Shown here: positions 54,476 to 64,000 of the stretch, one piece after another | Layout: every line of letters begins with the position of its first letter | How positions within the stretch are numbered: the first letter of the stretch is position 1 | Assembly (NCBI GenBank): GCA_951230915.1 | Contig: OX579638.1 | Coordinates: forward strand, 23,516,696-23,580,695 | Origin: Antitrichia curtipendula | Taxonomy: Eukaryota; Streptophyta; Bryopsida; Hypnales; Leucodontaceae | DNA length: 64,000 nt | Direction of reading: 5' to 3' | Program-made: the position numbers and the translations under genes | Notes under the pieces: model-generated | Database searches by the model: none | Seen by the model: the letters and a program-made list of their open reading frames with translations, nothing else | Told to the model about the DNA's origin: nothing

Positions 54476-56638
54476 TAAGATTAACTGTGTTAGCAGGAGG
54501 AGGGGAATTTTTTTTAATCAATGGCTCTCATTTATTTAAAGTGAGGGGGTGGGTAGATAATTGAAACTAAATGCGTCGCATCTTGTTATTTGTTGATTTG
54601 TTGTCTTTATGGAAAAATGTACTTCTCCCTATAAACATGTGTTTTTTAATGCACAATGTCATGGTTACATGGGTGTAACATTGTAACTAGTGCCAGAAAT
54701 GGTTCATTGTTTTGAGAACATGTAGTCCTTTCTTGAAATATCTATTTAATTCATTGATAATTGTAAGTTGCAAATCTAAGCATTGTACACTCTCTTGCCA
54801 AGATTAAAACCTTTTAACTGCAAGTAGTTCTAAAAAAAATGGTTTAGTATTTTAATAGATATCATTAATTAATCAAAGTTGGCAGCTTGCAAAATGCAAG
54901 AATGATGAACACTAAAAAGTGTATAAATTTATTAAAGGTGACTATACATAGACATTTACTCGGCATGCTTGGAGATGTTGTAAAAACAATTGCATCATGT
55001 GCAAACACATCACTTTCATTTAAAAACATTATGCCAATTTGAATTTTTTTATACACATCATTTGCAAGTGACAACATCTCAAAGTTCAACATACAATGGA
55101 TAAAAATGACCTACTCCATAGAGTTAATAACTTGGTCAAAGATATATAATAAAATTTCTCCAATACATAATACACACAAAATAATACTATAAAAAACCCC
55201 CAGGAAATAATCAACAATTCCTATGATAATTGTACCAAAGCAGTAAGGTAGTAGCACCTTAAATTGCCAATATAAGCATTTCAATGTTTTTTGTGTAGCT
55301 ACATTGTGAAAGTTTTGTTTAACTAACTTAACAAATTGTAGGAAAATATATTGCAAGTAGAATTTTTTGCTACTCAAAGAATGTGTTTATATATATTTCT
55401 TAAACATGTTGTAGATTCAATAGGAAGCAAGACATGTGGAACCTTGAAGCAATAGAGAGTGATATTTAAGTAGTGACACTCTTGAATAGCCACTTTGATA
55501 GTTTGCTCAATTTCTAAATTAGAGATTGACAATCTAACACATAGATTTGGTTTGCTATTAGGCAAAAAAGAGAGTTTGTTTTAGATGCTTGGCAACTTAA
55601 GGTGTGACTACCTTAATGTAAAAAAGTAAAAAAAATTTCAAGTATTAAAGTGTTAATTCCACTTATTGAAGGTAAGCTCAATTATTAAAGGAGCCTTCAC
55701 ACTTTGTTCCAAGTTCCAATTTTCTAAGTCTTTGTTGAAGGTCAAATCCCACCTTCCTTGGATTGTTGTAACTGTTTTTTGTGACATTAGACTAAAAACA
55801 TGGCATGTTTTTTTCGGACATAAAAACTTTTGATACTCTGAGGTAGTGGGTGGCACAATTCTGATGGACGTTGCAAAGAACACATGGATGTCAATGAGAG
55901 AACAATGTGATGTTGAAGAAATCAAGTATGTTGTCTGCAACATTTGATAAAACATAGTCACGTTTTCTGTGATGTCCAAAAGAATGTAATAGTGCCATGT
56001 TAGCAAAGTCTCACGTTTTCACTGCAGGTAAGTTTTCTAAAGTTACTAGGGACTAAAGTAAAACATTGAAATGCTCTGAAAATTAGAGGGGAAGGGCAAG
56101 TGCTTGCAATATTACAAATAATCCTTTCATTGATGGATGATAAAGCAAGTCTTCGCTACTTTTTAGTTATGATTTATAATGAAGCACAAAATTAGTTGAC
56201 ATGTCCTATATAAGTAGTAGTATGTGTTTACACACACATAATGACTATGAATAAGTCTCAGTGTTTTAAAATTTAATATGCAAATTACTCTGTAATGTAC
56301 TTTACTTCGAATCATGTGGTTTAGTTTTATATGTTGTATTGGAACCTCTTCAGTATATACATGCTTTAAAAATTATATTGACATAAAAAAATATTTAGAA
56401 AAAAATTGAACACTCATTTTTTTTGTATTCATATTGTGTACCGCAATTCTTCCATTGCTGCTTTAATGGTGGAATATGATTGCAGTACTATTTTGAACCT
56501 TGAAATCCAATGTATGAGCTTTTTTTTTATTGGAATTCACAGGCTTCTGCAAAATTTCAAGCAACGTATGAAGAAATTTTGTAGAAATGTGCACCAATCC
56601 ACCTTCAGCTTGTGCTGAAAATGCAAGTAAATCTCATC
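54476..56638. other. Gene-free AT-rich DNA with one unexplained open frame
   Basis: The minus-strand frame 55653-56006 (117 codons; SSTSHCSLIDIHVFFATSIR, VTTIQGRWDLTFNKDLENWN) has a reasonably balanced composition for such AT-rich DNA, but I recognise no family and see no promoter or splice context. The rest shows nothing. Confidence 0.35.
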
Positions 56639-56800
56639 CACTAGTAGAAAATCTGAAATTTCTGTTGTTTTGGTCGCGTTGATGATCAACAATTTTCTGC
56701 TGATTTTGACAAAAATCAACTGATTTTTGTCAAAATCAGCAGAAAATTGTTGATCATCAACGCGTCCAAAACAACAGAAATTTCAGATTTTCTACTAGTG
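56639..56800. mobile_element. CACTA-type MITE, near-perfect hairpin
   Basis: 162 bp, starting CACTAGTAGAAAATCTG and ending with its inverse CAGATTTTCTACTAGTG. The two arms (~80 bp each) match throughout except for one small difference (GGTCGCG against GACGCG-type at about 56680/56762). It is flanked by ATC at 56636-56638 and 56801-56803, the 3-bp duplication of CACTA elements. Near-identity of the arms indicates a young insertion. Confidence 0.92.
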
Positions 56801-58429
56801 ATCCAATATTATAAATGCTCATGAATGTGTAGGGAGTGTGATTCTACCTAAATGAACTTAGGAGTATATTATAGATTCCTTTTATGGTTATAGGTGTCTA
56901 TGATATAGGTACATTTGAGTTATAGATTCCTTCCATGTTATAGTGTACCTATGTTATAGATACATATATTATAAACACCTTTAAATGGTTTGGTAGGAAC
57001 ATATCTACAACTAGGTTTAAGGCTCGTAGGCTCACGTCTCTATACTCTAGTGCTAGCATCATTGTATAGTCATGAAGGGTGTCAATTTCTAAAGTCAATG
57101 CATGTTGAAATTTTGGATGAATGAAGTGTGTTGGATTTTTTTAAGGATCCTAAATTGTGAATTTAAATGCAATTTGGACATAAGAGATTAATTGCATGAA
57201 TGAATGGGAAGAATCAATTGTGCATGAGCCATAGACTTTTGGTGAGTGTGCTGTAATTTTCCTTTAGAATTCCATTTGGGCCCTTTTAGTGCCTTAATTG
57301 CCAATTTGGGGGAGATTTGGGCGAAGAGATTGTTTAACTTTTCAAAGCATGTGTTAGGATGATTTTTGGATGGTAGGATACATATTTGGGTGATATAAGT
57401 GTGTTGTCCCCTTTCACTTAAGGTCATTTAGGTAAAGATTGACCAAAACCTAGATAGAAATCTAATGCATGATTGCTACATTATGGTGTTTTTTTTGGCA
57501 AACCCTTCAAAAGAAATACAAAGCAAAAGCATTTTCATGATTGCAAATTGGCTCTCTTTTACTATAGAATTAATCTTCCTAGTTTTGTTTGTCTTCTTTT
57601 TGTGGAATACGGTATCATGACCATGAATTGCACAATAAAGATTTTCATGCGTGCTTCAAATATCAATTAGTTTGGAAGGCTAGTAAACATCTTATCAAGT
57701 GCCCCAAATGTAAAGGATTATGTTCCAACTTGTTTTTTTTGTATAGTATGACATGGCAATTAAGTGGCCAAAAAATGGGTCAAAAAGTCAAAATTCCGTT
57801 TAGCATCAAATCTATATTAGACAGATTTGGAGAAAATTCTAGTCTACTAGAATGCTTTGTATGAGATAAACTAACTTATGACAAACAAAATGACTAGTTT
57901 TCTTTGTTGACACTGTTGAGATTTTTTAATTTTTTTTCCACATAAAACAAATGTGAGAAATAGAGAGAGTAATAGAAATTTTACCTTTTTGACAAAGTAT
58001 CAATTTGTTATGAATTTTTGAAATGTGCTATACAATTGAACTGAAAGAGTTTTCTACACTATTCCAGAAGTATATCCATAGAGGTCATCTTACTCACCTA
58101 AAGTAGTGACAATATTTCCTAAAATAGCTACAACATGAAGGCTTAAAAAAATCACTTCATTTGATGAATTTACACTCAAAAGATGGAAGTTCCTATTGTA
58201 GTCACTAATCAATCGATTGCCATCATCCAAAACATTGATTGTAGCCAATAACTCAATCTCATTTATTGAAAAAAATTGTCATAGGTTAATGCAAGGTTTT
58301 AATGGGTCATTCCCTAGGTGTTTGTGATGGATCTTTTGTCTATCACAAACTAGTTTATCTCAATGATTTTCTCCACATTTTACATTCAAAAAGAATATTA
58401 GGATTTAGAGGCAAAGTTTGGTTTTCATT
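56801..58429. other. Gene-free AT-rich DNA
   Basis: Repeated TTATAGATTCCTTYYATG units (about 56868-56945). At 57020-57095 there is a worn sequence resembling the end of the 12.9-kb element (GGCTCGTAGGCTCACG, GTGCTAGCATCATTG, then GAAGGGTG). No gene is supported. Confidence 0.4.
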
Positions 58430-58630
58430 TTGGCTAAATCCAATCGGACCTCCTAGTCCCACTTTCTTGTTGCCAAAACTCCCCCAAACTACTGCCATAT
58501 AAATGTTTTGGAGTGATGTGGGACTTCCAAATTGAAAACTAGTGTAAATCCCCAAGTCCCAGTTTTTAGCTCTCCACAATGAAAGCTTTGTGAGACTTGG
58601 CACTTGGGGCGTAGTGTGAAAGGGCCTTAG
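58430..58630. repeat. Possible Tourist-like MITE remnant
   Basis: GTAGTGTGAAAGGGCC followed by TTA (58610-58628) closely resembles the right end of the Tourist-like MITE at 48665-49118; no intact left partner was found. Confidence 0.4.
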
Positions 58631-59037
58631 AGTTAAGCTCGACGACGGACTCTCGGAGAAGCAGACGACTACGGAGCTCTAAGGAGCTTCATCAAGTTTC
58701 ACGTGACTCGTTGTCCATTCCATACATCGCGCTGCTTGCACCTCCCTTTTTCGTACTGCCCATCATCACCACGACTTTCCCTTGCAACACAATCATCCAG
58801 TTTTTTATTATTATTATCAGTTTCAACAAAAATCTGTAAACCTACCGCACATGCGACTAAGTTATAGCGACGGGCTTCACTACAACCACGCTTTTCGCGA
58901 TTAGGGTTTGGTTCTGTGTGGGAAGAATCAAAATTTGCACCTGGTTGGCGCCGTTTCTCACTCTCCAGATCACCCTTCTTATTACGCAATTTCTGATTGC
59001 TTGATATTTTGGCCGGTTCCGAGGTTTTGGCGCGAGA

Positions 59038-59550
59038 GTGAGGAAGGTCCGGGAGTTGCAGATGGAGAGGGTTTGATTAGGCTTGTGATTTGGTGGAGCT
59101 TTTTCTGTTGATTGCAGGAATGGTTACGCGCTTGGAATTCTGTTTTAGAGAGTGTGTAAGTTTGCGAAATTGAGCTGTGAGGGGAATGGGTGTGGTGTAG
59201 TGAGAAAGCGCCAGGTTTGAGGTTTAGGTGAGTGATCGAGGAAGGTTTCGGGATTAGGATTAGATTTGCAGGAGCGCTATCTGTTGATTGCAGGGGTTTT
59301 ATAATGATGCTGATTTTCGGTTTTGGGGGAGTTTATTGGTGTTTGAGAAATTTGATGCTGAGTGAGCGGCTATTGGTGATGAGGCTTTGGGTTCGAGGTT
59401 TTGGGATGAGATTGAGGAAGGATTGGGATTAGACTTCTGATTTGCAGGAGCGCTATCTGTTGATTGCAGGAATTTCTAGGAGCCCTGAAATTTGTTTTTA
59501 TTGGAGAGGGGATTGGTGTTTGAGAAATTTGGCTGTGAAGTGAGCGGATT
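59038..59550 (+). repeat. Three-copy 176-bp tandem repeat in the p115/USO1 leader
   Basis: CTGTTGATTGCAGG occurs at 59105, 59281 and 59458 (176 and 177 bp apart). Around each lie related blocks: GAGGAAGG, GATTAGR, ATTTGCAGGAGC upstream; GGTGTTTGAGAAATTTG, AGTGAGCGG downstream (strongest in units 2 and 3). The third unit ends at the start codon at 59551. Each unit carries the same TTGATTGCAG, a plausible 3' splice site, so the leader may have alternative acceptors. Confidence 0.85.
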
Positions 59551-62500
59551 ATGGCGTTCAAGTTGGGGTCTTTGAACCTCAATGCAGTAGCGCAGGTACA
59601 GTGGTTTGGTTTTGGCAATAAGCTGACCTCAATTTTGGTCGAGCAGAGCTCATTGCAATCTCTGTTGTGGAGAATTCGCCCGATTTTCTTTACATATACG
59701 GAAGCAATCGCAGCGGAATTTAATGAAGCCAATCGAATCGAATGTGGTGAAGCTTTTTGTTTGTCTTGAAATTCGAAAGAGTTGTTATTGACCTCAATAG
59801 GTGGATTTTATGAATTTAGCCTCTGTACGTATCTGTTGCAATCGAGGTCTTCATCTGCGTGCTTTGGTGTAGGGCGTGGGTGGACTGGTGTTTGGAACCA
59901 GCAATTATGGTCGAGATGAAGACGATGGGTAAGGGCCGCTCATTTCTCTTATCAAATTCTGTCGGTTTGTTATTTGTTATTTGTTATTTATATGTTGTTC
60001 TTGGTATCATTGGAAGCTCTTGCGTACTTGTGGTTTCCCAACCTTAGAGGTATTGAAGCCTGAATAATTCTTGCATAGTGCACACTAGAAAGGCAGGCAG
60101 TATACTCTACAACTACGCATCCCCTCGGTTAGTCTAACGCAAGATTGATACTGAATTTTTGGATGCAAAACTGTTTTGACATTTTAGGGTAAGGATACTT
60201 GTAGAATGCTATGCAGTGCAATTTCAAAAATTTATAGTATATTCATTTAGACTCCCAAAACTATAATGTTAATTGCCGTCTTTGACATTTGAATTTGCCT
60301 TTATGCTTCATTTAATTTTGATTTTACCCCTTTATGACTGGAATGCTAAGAGGGAACCTCCTTCCTTAATTCTTGAAAGTAAGGTCCGGGTACTTGGCTT
60401 GAAGCAGAGTTATTGGTGTGATGACAAGAACTCTTTCGCATGTCTGCAGGGGAGTGGAGGAGCTTTTGGAGCGGATCAGCAACGGCAAGCTTGCGGACGA
60501 TCGACGTAGTGCCATGCAAGAGCTGGAGGCCGCCGTAGCAGAGAACCGAAATGCGAAGCTTGCATTTGGGGCTATGGGTAAATAAATAGAACTGCATGCA
60601 AATCTGTCGTGTGTAGGAAAAAATGTGGTTAGAAAATGCTCTCAGCAGTTTTTTCTTGGGATTTATTAGATGCATGGTATGGTTTCAGGTGAATGCTGCT
60701 TTGCTGAAGACCCTTTCTGTGTGAGCAGGATTTCCTATTCTTATGGCAGTTTTCAGAGAGGAGCGTGAAGATCTAGAAATGGTGAGCTGTAGTTTTTTTT
60801 TTCCATTGACTTTACGATTTTGTGTAGTGTAGCCGGCGTATGTGCTGTTCTGTAGCCTTGACACGATATTATGTACATTTCTGTCACGTGAATATTAACC
60901 CTGCAGTGCCTGAGCTGAAATGGATTTCTTCTTTGGAAGCTCATAGCCCATTATTATAATTCCCAAAATATATATGTTTTGGATTTCAAGCTGTAGGACA
61001 TGATTTCTTCTCTGTATTGGTATATTTCTTGCCTTCCTTAAAGCGACCTGAATGATTCATTTCAATTCCCAGAGATATGACAATTTTTGGCCATGTAGGG
61101 CTAACTTAGCAGGTTCTTGCAACACGGGAGAAGATCCTTTGCTTATGTTTGGAGTGAATGGTTTTAGGTGAGGGGATCTTTGGAGACGCTTCTTCATGCG
61201 CTAACAACAGAGGATCTAGGGCTCGAGGAACCCGGTCAAGTCCAAGCGGGCACCATTAATTCCGAGCTCCTGGCACGAGAACCTGCCAGTATTGCACTTC
61301 TGTTGAGCCTTTTGGTATGCCCCGAGTTACTTGAGATGGACCTCGTTTCGTGTTGCCGTCCTCTCTTTTAGAGAACATTGAAGTAGATTTGATATGACTA
61401 TTCTTATTGCAGGATGAACCAGACTTCTATGTGCGTTATCATACACTGCAAGTTTTGACCGCCCTGCTTACGAGTTGCCCCACAAGGTGTGGATAGACTC
61501 AAACATAACCCTACAATTGCTTTATAAGGAGCACTTACGACTGTATCACATAGGCGCAGTGCTTGGATTAAGTCTGTTCAGCAGTGAGTTTAATCAGGTG
61601 CATGGATTGTTGATAAGGTGGTATGTGGCAAAGGCTGCAGGATCTGGTGCTTTCTATCCCTCAAGGTATCACTCGGCTGATGGACATGCTTGCTGAGCGT
61701 GAGGTATGTCTTCCGGCCTAATTTGTATGGTTAGTAGTCTGGCATCAGTGCAGGTACCTGCAGTTGTTGACAATCTGACATGGACCATTTTCATGATGTG
61801 TCCTTTTTTTGTTTGGGTAATCGTTTCTTGGTGATCATGGGTCTGTTTTGAAACAGAGAACGTGATGTACTTTTAAGCTTTTGATTTACCTTCGTGTTTG
61901 CATTTTTATTCTGCTTTTGATTTAGGTTATACGCAATGAAGCATTGATCGTACTGGCGTACCTTACACGGTCTGCAGAGGTATGCCACCCTTTTGTGCAA
62001 TCATATGCATTGAGTTACACCCTGATGTTCTTACTTATGTTTCGACGTCTATCAAAATTTCAATCCAGATCTTCTTGTTTTATCCCTTATTAGGGCAACA
62101 TGACTTGAGAGAGCACCAAAATACCGAATCAATAAACGGTACCATGTTTAAGAGCATTATTTCGATTTTGGGGTTGTCCCTCACAGCGTGAATTTTTCTA
62201 AGATTCAATCAGCATCATCATTCCCTAATTAAATAATACAGAATTTTTCGTCTTAAGAATCAAGACGAAGATTTAAATTATGAGATCTATTTACTATTTT
62301 CCTCTTGGCATTGGAAGGTAAATCTATTCGTACTTGAGTCTAGCTTGAAGTTTTCAGTGTCGTTCAGTTGCATGGACCTAATCGTTTAGGGTTGAAGATG
62401 ATTCAGTTTGGGAGTGATGTGTATGTGCAGCAGGGTTCTTGTTGGAAAGTTATCTAATTCATTGTTACTGCATTCTCAGTAGTATTTAATATAAGGATCT

Positions 62501-63981
62501 CCTGAGTTTGCACAGGAAATACAAAAAATAGTGGTGTTTGAAGGTGCTTATGATCGCCTGTTCAATATAATCAAAGAGGAAGGAGGCTCTGAAGGAGGCA
62601 TCATCGTGCAAGTATACATCTCACTTTCTTTTTGAGATTTTTAATAGTTCTCCAGAATGGCAACTGTTTTGTCATTGGATTGTCGTTGAAGATTGCATTT
62701 GCTGTTCTTTTTGTTGTTTGATCGAAATATGCATGGTGATGATAGACCTTTAATTGCCGCCCACATTCCAGGATTGTTTGGAGCTTCTCAACAATCTCTT
62801 GCGCAGCAATCCCTCTAATCAGGTTAGCAGTTTCACTATGTTGCTTTGCTGTCTGGGTCTGCTGTCTACTGTCTTCTCCCAACGTCTGATGTATGATGCT
62901 TTGAGATGAATCTTTCATGGTAAATGACAGAAGGAACTATTGTAAGGACAGAAGGAAATATTGTAAATGAATCTTACGGTGAAGTGGTCTGCAGATATAC
63001 TTAAGGGAGACCTTAGGATTCCAACATGTTGCTCATCTCCTTAAGTTACGAAAAGGTAGTGCGGATAGCTTTACCCAGCAGAAGGTAAATTCTTCTATCT
63101 GTCTTGATCAGCTGCTTTGATAAATTGAATTCACGATGCTCGATTGGCACCGATATCAGATCTTTTATTCAGCAGCAATGAATGTGTGGAGATCGAGAAC
63201 GACTATAGCATGATGCTAACCTATTTTGGATTGGTTGAGGCGACAGTCTATTAATTTGCTATGTGCACTGGAGACTGTTGCGCTTTTGCTTGCCGGTGGT
63301 CACGATGCCAAGCCTGGGAAAGATGCAAACATTGTGGCCAATCAAACGCTATTTGCTCAGGTTCTTCTCACGCCTGTTGACAATGCTGTGTACCAAGTTC
63401 TGGGTCAGAAAGCACATTTTCTTTTGGATCGTGAGATATCTTGTGTAAGCAGCTCCCGGTTATTGTTATTGATTTTGAAACTTTGGATTTGGATTTACCC
63501 GACTTATCTGTGTACTTTCTGTAGAACAAACTTCTGGACATTCTGCTTGCACTCTCCGTGGAAGGTCGAGTGGGACCCGTGGCCATCCGTTGCGCGGTAT
63601 GCTTTATATAAAATCAGTTCGTATTGTCATGTCAAGTATATGTGAAAGTTTCTTTATTTGAAAATCGAGATATTTATTTTCGTAAAATGCGGGTTGTCAA
63701 GCTAAACATCACGAATCTGCGCACTATTTTGAATCTAGGCTTTTCTCTTTTCCGTCCTTGGCGCCTGAAAGTAATCTTGGTTGCTGTTGTTGCAGGCGCT
63801 GAGATGCATTGGTGATTTGGTGGTTGGGCATCCTGCCAATCGGGACCTCCTTGGCAGCGAAATCTTAGGAGAAGAGCCTGACACGGAACCAGCATTAAAC
63901 CGGGTTTTGAGAGCTTTATTGCAAGCCACAAATTTGAGCGAGTGTATTGCAGCTGAATATGTGGTCAAGTGCTTTTGTGAG
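59551..63981 (+). CDS. GC6: p115/USO1-type vesicle tethering factor (golgin candidate 6), N-terminal part
   Basis: p115/USO1 is a homodimeric golgin that tethers COPII vesicles at the cis-Golgi; its N-terminal half is an armadillo-repeat globular head and its C-terminal half a coiled coil. Thirteen exons are visible, all with agreeing phases: 59551-59595, 59873-59928, 60450-60577, 60729-60781, 61168-61314, 61413-61486, 61634-61703, 61926-61979, 62516-62611, 62772-62822, 62995-63084, 63247-63360, 63525-63596, plus a fourteenth at 63796-63981 ending in a GT donor. Together they encode about 412 residues of the head: GVGGLVFGTSNYGRDEDDG, ELLERISNGKLADDRRSAM, DFYVRYHTLQVLTALLTS, GITRLMDMLAEREVIRNEAL, DCLELLNNLLRSNPSNQ, ALRCIGDLVVGHPANRDLLG. 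The coiled-coil half lies beyond the window. The exon at 61634 uses an AAAG acceptor, chosen because it gives RLQDLVLSIPQGITRL in family register. The first exon (MAFKLGSLNLNAVAQ) is the least certain. Confidence 0.93.
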
Positions 63982-64000
63982 GTGATACTTCTGATTTCAA

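Overview
This is nuclear DNA from a land plant. It holds a mitochondrial glycine-cleavage T-protein, a plant-type p115/USO1 (golgin candidate 6) gene, an L-gulonolactone oxidase-like gene with the plant secreted layout, and a Copia retrotransposon primed by initiator tRNA-Met. Exons are GC-richer than the very AT-rich surroundings, introns are short (about 90-880 bp), and more than half of the window is mobile or repeat-derived. Short introns fit a bryophyte or another non-seed plant better than a large-genome seed plant, but the sequence alone does not settle the species.

Layout. 1-10 kb: a four-exon T-protein gene (2783-5721, +), an AT-rich repeat block bounded by inverted repeats (6365-8725), and an intronless eIF1A gene (9393-9830, -). 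10-20 kb: a TIR/foldback element (about 10215-10985), a duplicated unidentified exon-like stretch, and a complete but decayed Copia element (11521-17615) with 174-bp LTRs. 20-23 kb: the two genes of a broken PIF/Harbinger-like transposon, in convergent orientation. 24.9-37.8 kb: the most striking part (below). 38-43 kb: gene-poor DNA with dispersed repeats and a TA-flanked MITE. 43.8-46.3 kb: the gulonolactone oxidase-like gene. 46-59 kb: MITEs of several superfamilies, a dead Tc1/mariner transposase, foldbacks and dispersed repeats. 59.5-64 kb: the first thirteen exons of p115/USO1, cut by the window end.

Central observation. A segment of 12,879 bp (24911-37789) is bounded by a perfect 20-bp inverted repeat, followed inwards on both sides by arrays of a GTGAGC motif. 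It carries two large intact genes, divergently transcribed from a 650-bp intergenic region. One is a 1,170-aa transposase-like protein with a GCM/WRKY-type zinc finger, an RNase H-like core and a SWIM finger. The other is a nine-exon gene of about 1,165 aa joining a ParB/sulfiredoxin-like domain to a circularly permuted (beta-class) DNA adenine/cytosine-N4 methyltransferase-like domain in which both signature motifs are altered. An intron of the second gene holds nine copies of a near-palindromic 14-bp motif (consensus AGCCGTYAACGGCT). ParB-methylase fusions are familiar from phages and bacterial mobile DNA; finding one inside a plant DNA transposon beside its presumed transposase, with a palindrome array, is what most deserves follow-up.

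A second theme is local tandem duplication inside host genes. Intron 1 of the T-protein gene is built from about four diverged 205-bp units that include exon sequence. Intron 2 contains 50-bp and 107-bp repeats. The leader of the p115 gene is a three-copy, 176/177-bp repeat in which each unit carries the same splice-acceptor-like motif.
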